In this document: positions 1-5,275 of the stretch, piece by piece
Layout: the number at the start of each line of letters is the position of its first letter
Position numbering within the stretch: position 1 is the stretch's first letter
DNA from: Euryarchaeota archaeon UBA10
GTDB taxonomy: Archaea > Thermoplasmatota > Poseidoniia > Poseidoniales > Poseidoniaceae
Assembly: GCA_002498185.1 (NCBI GenBank)
Contig: DAGO01000124.1
Coordinates: 1-7,497 of the forward strand
DNA length: 7,497 bases
Direction of reading: 5' to 3'
Position numbers and translations under genes: made by a program
The notes under the pieces: model-generated
The model's input: only the letters and a program-made list of their open reading frames with translations
Told to the model about the DNA's origin: nothing
The model's database searches: none

Positions 1-233
1 AGTTGGTCGTTGTCAGAATCCCAATCATTTGGTTGGGTATTAATGAGGTACTCAAGCCCATATGTAAGACCATCTCCATCTTGGTCTGTTGAGGCTAGAG
101 CTGTGAACGAAACAAATTCGATAGATGCTATTGTTGAGAACAACATCAGCAGTGCAAGTCCCATGGACTTGACTTTCTGATTATCGATTTCTCTGAGTAG
201 TTTTGGACGCGCTGACGAGTGGATGGAGGACAT
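1..233 (-). CDS. N-terminus of secreted protein with thrombospondin type 3-like calcium loop (partial)
   Basis: Reading down from the ATG at 233 gives 77 open codons running off the left edge, so only the N-terminus is visible. Residues 1-23 are polar and basic, residues 24-48 are a hydrophobic signal-peptide core (MGLALLMLFSTIASIE...) ending in a plausible ALA-S cleavage region, and the mature part begins with STDQDGDGLTYG. The D-x-D-G-D-G-L pattern, followed by an INT-QP-N-D-W-D-S-D-N-D stretch, is the calcium-binding loop pattern of thrombospondin type 3-like repeats, common in large secreted proteins of marine archaea and bacteria. A second in-frame ATG at 164 would start right at the hydrophobic core and give a more normal signal peptide, so the true start is uncertain. 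The gene lies downstream of the large surface protein on the same strand, after a 121-base gap with its own promoter-like sequence. Its function cannot be judged from this fragment. Confidence 0.72.
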   Translation of the reverse strand, partial: MSSIHSSARPKLLREIDNQKVKSMGLALLMLFSTIASIEFVSFTALASTDQDGDGLTYGLEYLINTQPNDWDSDNDQ

Positions 234-293
234 ACGCACGGCTAACACCAATATACGGGTTCACTTGAAGCCTATTAAGGGAAATGGAACAAT

Positions 294-310
294 GTTCATA
301 CAATATTTGA
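294..310 (-). promoter_or_regulatory. Candidate archaeal TATA element for the 1-233 gene
   Basis: On the minus strand this reads TCAAATATTGTATGAAC, an A/T-rich TATA-like element about 65 bases upstream of the ATG at 233. Initiation roughly 25 bases downstream would leave a leader of about 40 bases. A second A/T-rich site (TATAT, near 251-255) lies closer to the start codon. This is motif resemblance only. Confidence 0.28.
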
Positions 311-312
311 TT

Positions 313-335
313 GAAAACTCTCCCCTACGGGGAGA
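313..335 (-). terminator. Hairpin plus T-run, likely terminator of the large surface-protein gene
   Basis: TCTCCCC (319-325) and GGGGAGA (329-335) form a perfect 7-bp stem with a TAC loop on the plus strand (GTA on the minus strand). On the minus strand the stem is followed by GTTTTCAA, and it begins 19 bases after the stop codon of the 355-3255 gene, the classical layout of a hairpin terminator. A T-run (GATTTT) also precedes the stem. Archaea generally terminate at T-runs and need no hairpin, and similar hairpins occur elsewhere in this window upstream of genes, so a regulatory role for the next gene is an alternative. Confidence 0.5.
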
Positions 336-354
336 AAATCAGATTTTTCAAGAC

Positions 355-3255
355 TCAAAGGTCTTCTAAATCCTCTAACAATTCTAGGTCGTCATCGAGA
401 TCTTCTTCGTCCACAACCAAATCTGGAATGTCCTTGATTTCCTCTGCCATGGATTCGAATTGCATGTCTTCTTGTTCGACCATTGCACTCTCACGTGCAG
501 CTGATTGTCCTCTGCGGTAAATCGCCAAGAATACAACCAGAAGAATACCAACATACAGGCCGAGAGTTTGAGGATTCTCAAAGTCCAATGCAGCGTTGAC
601 GAAACAATCCATTCCTTCACAAGTCGTTGTGAATTTGAATTGAGGAGTCTGTTTAAGTTGCACAGTACTAATCTCGCTATCTACTGGTTCAACGGACAAT
701 ACAACTACTGCCTCTTTGCCGGCAACCAAGTCGTCTGGAGCGGTGAGAATCATTGTAAACTCACTGGTCGAGAAAGGACCGATTTCCAGTAGGATTGTAT
801 TTCCTTGCTGTGTTGAACCACTGGTGGTGAATCCTGCAGTCCAACCTGCAGGTAGGGTTTGAACAGAAATAATCACGTCCAATACAACATTGTTTGCGTT
901 CTCAACACTGAACTCATAGCGCTGCTCTTGATTAGGCAAAAATGGTTCTAATTCGTCAACCCTCTGGACGAATATTCTGCCTTGTAGGACTTCTTCTTTG
1001 ACTTCTATCTCAAGTGGCAAATCAAAGTAACGAGGGTCGCCTTCTGACACTTCTTCTGTTACTCTTAGGTACAATGTGTGGTTTCCAGCCAATACTTGGT
1101 CACGAAGTTCAATCTCGACTTCAATATCTCCGGAATCTCCCGAAGACAACTGAATCGCTACAACATCTTGACCACTACCATCCGTGATTGAATAATCCCA
1201 AGTTCCGTATGAAGGGTCTCCGGTCTCTTCGTCGGTATTCTTGTCGAGTTTACCAGGAGAAATGATTCTCCATGTGTTCTCTCCTACGCTATCACTACTG
1301 TCGGTAATTCGGATGTCGAAACTGACTGTTGCTCCCGGGTCGACTGGCCCAACACTGCCAATCTCTTGACCGTCTGAGTCAGCGATGACCTCCGCTAAGA
1401 TTCCAAAGGTTCGGTGTACTGTAAAGGAAACTGACGAGCTGAGTTGGTCATCCCCTGCACTGTAACATACAATAGTGAACAATCCGATGTCGACGTCATC
1501 ACGGTTTGTAGGAGGATATATCTTCATCATCAAAGACATTGTTTCATGGGAACCAATGTCAGGTGTAATCGCATACGGCCCTTCAGTGGTCAACTCATTC
1601 CCTGTATCGTTGTCGATGAAAGAATAAGACCAACTTGAACTCGGTGTCTCATCAACCTTCAGCCTGTAGGTATCGGTATCGAATCCTGCATTGAACAAGT
1701 CGATGTAGAAAGGCTCTCCGGATTGTGCCATATCTGAATCAATGTAGTGTGATAATGTCTCATCAAATGCCTCAGGACGGTTAGAGTCAGCAATCTGGAT
1801 TTGGTGCTCTTCATCTTCGAATACGTTCAATCTAGGTGGTGCGAACACACCGACTTCTTCGACATCAAGAACAATCTTCTCGATTACTACCTCTTCTCTG
1901 ACGTTATCTTCATTCTCGACAAATCCTCTAGCCCAAACCTCAATGCGGTCAGGAGCAGTTGACAAGTCCCCGTCTGGAGTTTCAATTGAGAGAGTAGCGA
2001 TCTTGAATGAGCCACCACCCGCTAATGAATAACCGGCAGGTTGGTCCCAAATAGGGTCAGACCATGATGAAGGAAGTGAAGTGAACAATTCGAACTCCAC
2101 ATCCATCTGGATTCCGGCTGAGCCTGTGTGCTCAACCATGAATTCAACGCTGCTAACTTGGCCGGGTGCAATTAGGACGCTATCCGACTGATCAACTGGA
2201 AGCGAAAGATACATCCCATATTCCATGAAGTCTATTCCAACGTGCCTGTAGACAACTACGTGTCCTTGAACATCTGTAATCTCAAGAGAGAGATTGTAGT
2301 GACCAGCTGCGATTCCTGCATCATACGTCCAAGTGTAGTTACCAACTAGACCATTATTGTCTAATCTCAAATCGTCATCCTCGAATTCTTTGTCGAATAC
2401 TGTACTGGTACCTGAAGGAGTAGAAAGAACGAGATTAACCGAGTTGATGTCATCTCTACCAAAGGCATCTCTAACATCGACTGAGAATTGGATTGTTCTG
2501 AAATCTGGACGGTGGTTTGGAGACCATTCCAGTTTCTCAGCATCAGACCAGATTCCGCCTGGTGCGTGTACCTTGACACTGGAATCTGCCAATGCGTTAG
2601 CTTTCACTGTAAGTCTTGAGAAACTGTTAGTGTTGTCTAAATCACCATATTGAATCTCAACATCACAATCGCCACCTTGACCAATTCCACCTTGGCCCTC
2701 GCAAGATGCAGAACCATCGATTTGTAGCCTTAGTTGTGAACCCTTTTCTACGAGGAAACCATCTTCTGGAACATCAAATGCAATTTCGTTGATTGTCCAA
2801 ACGCATCCAGAACTCCCAGGGAGCACGCTATCTTGACAAGGAGATGTTAGCTTCTCAGTAACGGTATATGTTGGTCCACCAACTGAGTTTAGAGTGTAAG
2901 TCAAATCAGCCTCAGAGCCTTCCTGGCCTTTGAATTTGAGATATACGTACAATTTCACTTCAGAAGCACTACCTTCTCCATATAGCATGATATCTCCGAT
3001 TAGGTCATCTGAGCGGAATTCTACTCCTGAAAGGATGCTTGCTTCCTTGTTTGCACCGTCTGGTTCAGTAGTAGTGATGGCGCCGTCTCCACCAGAATCA
3101 CCAGCTTCATCTAGGTACAAATTGTAATTTTGAAGATTGGCAGGAACATGCTTGATTTGTACTTCATCTTCCAGAGTTTCAAACTCTACCGCAGGTAGGC
3201 CTGAAGATAGCAACAATAACAGCACGAGGACGGGAACAACTCGAGATTTTAGCAT
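355..3255 (-). CDS. Large membrane-anchored surface protein with Ig-like repeats and acidic C-terminal tail
   Basis: This encodes about 966 residues, counted from the ATG at 3255. An N-terminal signal peptide (MLKSRVVPVLVLLLLLSSG) is followed by a long, Asp/Glu/Ser-rich beta-type extracellular region, one hydrophobic helix near residues 898-913 (LGLYVGILLVVFLAIY), a basic stop-transfer RR, and a roughly 53-residue tail ending in an Asp/Glu/Leu-rich run. The topology is therefore outside, one membrane span, acidic tail in the cytoplasm. LP/TP-x-x-W sites near residues 398, 542, 686 and 805 mark repeats resembling NEW3/CARDB-type Ig-like domains. Cysteines are few and occur in local pairs (about 140/151, 185/197, 879/884), suggesting disulfides. 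Four N-glycosylation sequons lie near 306, 321, 549 and 725. There is no lipobox and no PGF-CTERM sorting motif. TTG (3264) and GTG (3261) are alternative starts; GAGGG at 3269-3273 is best spaced for the GTG. No catalytic motif is visible and the function is unknown; an envelope or adhesion role is a guess from architecture. Confidence 0.88.
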   Translation of the reverse strand: MLKSRVVPVLVLLLLLSSGLPAVEFETLEDEVQIKHVPANLQNYNLYLDEAGDSGGDGAITTTEPDGANKEASILSGVEFRSDDLIGDIMLYGEGSASEVKLYVYLKFKGQEGSEADLTYTLNSVGGPTYTVTEKLTSPCQDSVLPGSSGCVWTINEIAFDVPEDGFLVEKGSQLRLQIDGSASCEGQGGIGQGGDCDVEIQYGDLDNTNSFSRLTVKANALADSSVKVHAPGGIWSDAEKLEWSPNHRPDFRTIQFSVDVRDAFGRDDINSVNLVLSTPSGTSTVFDKEFEDDDLRLDNNGLVGNYTWTYDAGIAAGHYNLSLEITDVQGHVVVYRHVGIDFMEYGMYLSLPVDQSDSVLIAPGQVSSVEFMVEHTGSAGIQMDVEFELFTSLPSSWSDPIWDQPAGYSLAGGGSFKIATLSIETPDGDLSTAPDRIEVWARGFVENEDNVREEVVIEKIVLDVEEVGVFAPPRLNVFEDEEHQIQIADSNRPEAFDETLSHYIDSDMAQSGEPFYIDLFNAGFDTDTYRLKVDETPSSSWSYSFIDNDTGNELTTEGPYAITPDIGSHETMSLMMKIYPPTNRDDVDIGLFTIVCYSAGDDQLSSSVSFTVHRTFGILAEVIADSDGQEIGSVGPVDPGATVSFDIRITDSSDSVGENTWRIISPGKLDKNTDEETGDPSYGTWDYSITDGSGQDVVAIQLSSGDSGDIEVEIELRDQVLAGNHTLYLRVTEEVSEGDPRYFDLPLEIEVKEEVLQGRIFVQRVDELEPFLPNQEQRYEFSVENANNVVLDVIISVQTLPAGWTAGFTTSGSTQQGNTILLEIGPFSTSEFTMILTAPDDLVAGKEAVVVLSVEPVDSEISTVQLKQTPQFKFTTTCEGMDCFVNAALDFENPQTLGLYVGILLVVFLAIYRRGQSAARESAMVEQEDMQFESMAEEIKDIPDLVVDEEDLDDDLELLEDLEDL

Positions 3256-3264
3256 GCGCACCAA

Positions 3265-3289
3265 TTAACCCTCTGCTCCGGGGGGTTAA
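3265..3289 (-). promoter_or_regulatory. Inverted repeat in the 5' leader of the large surface-protein gene
   Basis: TTAACCC (3265-3271) and GGGTTAA (3283-3289) form a perfect 7-bp inverted repeat around an 11-base centre. It lies directly before the possible TTG start at 3264 and 9 bases before the ATG at 3255. On the minus-strand transcript it contains both SD-like elements (GGAG and GAGGG), so folding would hide them. It could be a translational control hairpin or a regulator binding site; the sequence does not decide. Confidence 0.4.
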
Positions 3290-3320
3290 ACCGTTTTGCA
3301 TACATTGTGCTCTTGAGAAG

Positions 3321-3335
3321 TCACCCTACGGGTGA
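3321..3335. promoter_or_regulatory. Stem-loop TCACCC-TAC-GGGTGA in divergent intergenic region
   Basis: A perfect 6-bp inverted repeat with a 3-base TAC centre, extendable by three pairs (AAG...TTT, one of them G-T) to 3318-3338. It lies between the divergent surface-protein and tRNA-Leu genes, so it follows no gene and is unlikely to be a terminator. Its inner edge is 65 bases from the ATG at 3255. The arms share the CCC-T-x-C-GGG core with the hairpins at 319-335 and 4309-4323. Confidence 0.4.
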
Positions 3336-3340
3336 TTTAT
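3335..3340 (-). promoter_or_regulatory. Candidate TATA box for the large surface-protein gene
   Basis: The minus strand reads ATAAAT here, touching the edge of the 3321-3335 inverted repeat. Initiation about 25 bases downstream would fall near 3310 and give a leader of roughly 55 bases, placing the inverted repeat between the TATA box and the transcription start. That is a position where a bound protein could block transcription. This is motif resemblance only. Confidence 0.27.
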
Positions 3341-3410
3341 GGATGCCGAATTAAGAAATCATTCTAATTTTGAAACTCATTGGTTTGGATTTTTCAAATT
3401 AGTCCGACTC

Positions 3411-3424
3411 ATTCATTAATTCTA
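3411..3424 (+). promoter_or_regulatory. Weak TATA-like element upstream of tRNA-Leu
   Basis: The A/T-rich stretch ATTCATTAATTCTA is centred about 25 bases upstream of the first tRNA base, the usual spacing for an archaeal TATA box if transcription starts at or just before the mature tRNA. The match to the consensus is poor. Confidence 0.22.
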
Positions 3425-3443
3425 AGCGATGGGCAACCGATAA

Positions 3444-3528
3444 GCGGGGGTTGCCGAGTGGTCAAAGGCGCCGGGCTTAAGATCCGGTCACGATGTGTTC
3501 GTGAGTTCAAATCTCACCCCCCGCACCA
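3444..3528 (+). tRNA. tRNA-Leu, anticodon UAA, CCA end encoded
   Basis: All arms can be drawn. The acceptor stem GCGGGGG (3444-3450) pairs with CCCCCGC (3518-3524), followed by discriminator A and encoded CCA (3525-3528). The D stem GCC/GGC has a G-G in its loop (3460-3461). The anticodon stem CCGGG/TCCGG (3471-3475, 3483-3487, one G-U pair) encloses loop CTTAAGA with anticodon TAA at 3478-3480. The long variable region (3488-3500) contains a 3-bp CAC/GTG stem typical of class II tRNAs. The T arm is GTGAG-TTCAAAT-CTCAC (3501-3517). A long variable arm, discriminator A and anticodon UAA together indicate leucine, reading UUA and probably UUG. No intron is present. The gene ends one base before the stop codon of the convergent short-chain dehydrogenase gene. 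No T-run follows on the plus strand, so the 3' end is probably made by processing. Confidence 0.96.
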
Positions 3529-3529
3529 A

Positions 3530-4243
3530 TCAAGTCAATGACCAGCCACCGTCTACTGGAAGTATGAAACCAGTGATGTACTCTGCTTCTGAGAGGAATT
3601 TGACAGCGTGGGCAATGTCTTCTGGTTTCCCTGCACGCCCTAGTGGCACTCGCTTCAGGACTTCCTCGAATCTTTCTTTTTCCCATTCAGCTGCTAGGAT
3701 TGCCCCAGGAGCGATTCCATTCACTCGAATATCAGGAGCCAACTCTCCAGCCAGGTTGACCAACAATTGTCTCAATGCAGCCTTGGTCGAAGTGTAATGA
3801 GCCAACTCTTCCCACGCATGATTCCAACTTGTATCTACCATTCCGATTACAGACCCATTTTTGGCTTTTAATTTAGGGACCAAACCTTGAGTTATGAAGA
3901 AGGGAGCATCTAAGTGAATCGATGAGAAGCGACGTAATTCCTGAGGCGTAACTGTAGAGAAGTCTTCTTGATTATAGATCGAAGCATTGTGGACTAGCAG
4001 GTCTATACCACCCGCTTGAGCCACTAATTCATGGTCGTGTATTTCTTCGATTATTCTGAACAAATCATCATCGTTGGATAAATCTCCACTCACAATCGCT
4101 CCTTGGCCTCGCTGAATCAGTTGTCTAGCCTGAGTAAGTGACCGGTTACAATGCACAATGACTGCCCATCCGTCATCGATTAAGGAATTTACAATTGTTG
4201 CACCAATCCTTCGTGCACCACCTGTTACAACAGCTACTCGCAT
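3530..4243 (-). CDS. Short-chain dehydrogenase, pteridine reductase (PTR1/FolM)-like
   Basis: This encodes 237 residues, a full-length single-domain SDR. The NAD(P)-binding motif TGGARRIG is at residues 7-14. HCNRS (31-35) at the end of the second strand resembles the NADPH-selecting HxxRS of pteridine reductase PTR1. N-A-S is at 86-88 and the catalytic YTSTK at 150-154 (Tyr150, Lys154). Thirteen residues before the Tyr, where ordinary SDRs have Ser, there is Asp137 (MVDTSW). PTR1 and E. coli FolM have Asp at this spacing. The C-terminus EYITGFILPVDGGWSL also follows the PTR1 pattern. The likely reaction is NADPH-dependent reduction of a pterin or dihydrofolate; this is family inference, and another SDR substrate is possible. 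The ATG at 4243 was chosen because it begins directly on the first Rossmann strand; a GTG at 4306 would add 21 residues of no evident SDR character. The gene ends one base from the tRNA-Leu and is divergent from lipA. Confidence 0.9.
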   Translation of the reverse strand: MRVAVVTGGARRIGATIVNSLIDDGWAVIVHCNRSLTQARQLIQRGQGAIVSGDLSNDDDLFRIIEEIHDHELVAQAGGIDLLVHNASIYNQEDFSTVTPQELRRFSSIHLDAPFFITQGLVPKLKAKNGSVIGMVDTSWNHAWEELAHYTSTKAALRQLLVNLAGELAPDIRVNGIAPGAILAAEWEKERFEEVLKRVPLGRAGKPEDIAHAVKFLSEAEYITGFILPVDGGWSLT

Positions 4244-4308
4244 GGCAGTTCCTGTACGAGTTTGGCCTTGAAACTTCGTAAACTCCCATAGCGACTCTTT
4301 TTGCACCC

Positions 4309-4323
4309 CATCCCTTCGGGATG
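4309..4323. promoter_or_regulatory. Stem-loop CATCCC-TTC-GGGATG between divergent SDR and lipA genes
   Basis: A perfect 6-bp inverted repeat with a TTC centre. It lies 65 bases upstream of the SDR ATG (4243) and 15 bases upstream of the favoured lipA ATG (4339), ending just before the lipA ribosome binding site. It lies between divergent genes, so it is not an ordinary terminator. It may be an operator shared by both genes or an RNA hairpin near the lipA start. It shares its core with the stem-loops at 319-335 and 3321-3335. Confidence 0.4.
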
Positions 4324-4327
4324 ACTA

Positions 4328-4338
4328 GGGGGAGAGGT
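4328..4338 (+). promoter_or_regulatory. Ribosome binding site deciding the lipA start
   Basis: GGGGGAGAGGT abuts the ATG at 4339; GGAG (4331-4334) is four bases from it, a short but workable spacing. The in-frame ATG at 4321 lies inside the 4309-4323 hairpin with no SD-like sequence before it. The ATG at 4360 has only a weak GGA upstream. This supports 4339. Confidence 0.5.
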
Positions 4339-5268
4339 ATGACCGTCAGGAAATTGGACATGGCGACCACTCGTCCTCGTCTTCCAGACTGGTTCAGAAC
4401 CCGCCTACCGTCTGGTGAATTGCAACAGAAATTCAAGGAAACAAAGGATACTGTTACAGACAATATGTTGCACACAGTGTGCCAAGAAGCGCGCTGTCCG
4501 AATATCCATGAATGCTGGGCTGCCAAAGATGCCACCTTCATGGTAGCTGGCCAAGAATGTACTCGCGGTTGCCGCTTTTGCGCAGTGGGATCAATCAAAA
4601 CCCCTCCTCCTCTAGATGAGAACGAGCCCGAGAATCTTGCAGATGCAATTGCTACCATGGGGTTGAATCACGCTGTAATTACCGTTGTCAACCGTGATGA
4701 TTTACCAGATAGCGGAGCCGGACATTACAGAAAGTGTCTCGAAGCGGTTCGTAAAAGAACTCCAGAGGTCACCCTTGAACTACTGTGCAGTGACTTGGCC
4801 GGAGATCACCAAGATTTGGCAGATCTGCTAAACGGTTTAGAACTGGAAGTATTTGCTCATAATGTGGAGTGTGTGCCTCGACTGGATTCCAGAGTTAGAG
4901 ACCACAGAGCAACTTTTGAGCAATCTATTGGAATTTTGAAAGAAGCCAAGAGATTGCGACCAGACATATTGACTAAGTCGTCAATAATGGTAGGTCTTGG
5001 AGAAACTGATGAAGAAATTACAGAAGCATTACAGATGCTAAGAGATGCCAAAGTTGACCTTGTGACCATAGGACAATATCTTGCACCAAGTCCTAGGCAC
5101 CTCGCTGTAGATAGATTCCCTGAACCATCCAGATATGATGAGTGGAGTTTGCAAATCGAAGAAATGGGATTCTTGGGATGGGCTTGTGGACCATTGGTAA
5201 GGTCTTCATATCGTGCAGGCGAACTATTAGCCAGAGCATCGGTAAGGCTTAGAACGGACAAGGAGTGA
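4339..5268 (+). CDS. lipA: Lipoyl synthase (radical SAM)
   Basis: This encodes 309 residues from the ATG at 4339. LipA is a cytoplasmic radical-SAM enzyme that inserts two sulfurs into an octanoyl group attached to a lysine of a carrier domain (E2 or GcvH), making the lipoyl cofactor. Both iron-sulfur clusters are represented: the auxiliary-cluster motif C-x4-C-x5-C (Cys48, Cys53, Cys59, in CQEARCPNIHECW) and the radical-SAM motif C-x3-C-x2-C (Cys74, Cys78, Cys81, in CTRGCRFC). The C-terminal RSSY (288-291) carries the conserved serine that ligates the auxiliary cluster. SSIMVGLGETDEE and TIGQYLAPSPRH are also typical, and the length is normal. The stop codon overlaps the SD-like sequence of the next gene, and only 7 bases separate it from the E1 alpha ATG. 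A shared transcript with the lipoate-dependent dehydrogenase genes makes direct functional sense. Alternative starts are 4321 and 4360. Confidence 0.97.
   Translation: MTVRKLDMATTRPRLPDWFRTRLPSGELQQKFKETKDTVTDNMLHTVCQEARCPNIHECWAAKDATFMVAGQECTRGCRFCAVGSIKTPPPLDENEPENLADAIATMGLNHAVITVVNRDDLPDSGAGHYRKCLEAVRKRTPEVTLELLCSDLAGDHQDLADLLNGLELEVFAHNVECVPRLDSRVRDHRATFEQSIGILKEAKRLRPDILTKSSIMVGLGETDEEITEALQMLRDAKVDLVTIGQYLAPSPRHLAVDRFPEPSRYDEWSLQIEEMGFLGWACGPLVRSSYRAGELLARASVRLRTDKE
5262..5268 (+). promoter_or_regulatory. Ribosome binding site of bkdA1 overlapping the lipA stop
   Basis: GGAGTGA lies over the lipA stop codon (TGA, 5266-5268) and ends 7 bases before the bkdA1 ATG at 5276. This supports that start and suggests coupled translation. 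Confidence 0.6.
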
Positions 5269-5275
5269 GCGTATC

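Noticed and set aside
311..520. Serine-rich plus-strand reading frame of 69 codons
   Set aside because: It is the antisense of the Asp/Glu-rich C-terminal tail of the large minus-strand gene; its Ser-rich composition is a by-product. It has no ribosome site of its own.
3444..3528. tRNA-Leu 3' end as an integration (attachment) site
   Set aside because: No integrase gene, direct repeat of the tRNA 3' end or foreign-looking block was seen in the window.
4244..4306. Upstream GTG extension of the reductase (21 extra residues)
   Set aside because: SDRs normally start directly on the first Rossmann strand, which is what the ATG at 4243 gives. The extension has no SDR-like features and approaches the 4309-4323 inverted repeat.
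4173..4658. 161-codon minus-strand frame overlapping the lipA start and the reductase start
   Set aside because: It runs antisense to the conserved cysteine motifs of lipA and shares DNA with the N-terminus of the reductase in another frame. Its composition is irregular and it has no recognisable domain.
4857..5261. 134-codon minus-strand frame inside lipA
   Set aside because: It is a shadow of a clearly conserved radical-SAM gene, with no separate coding signal.
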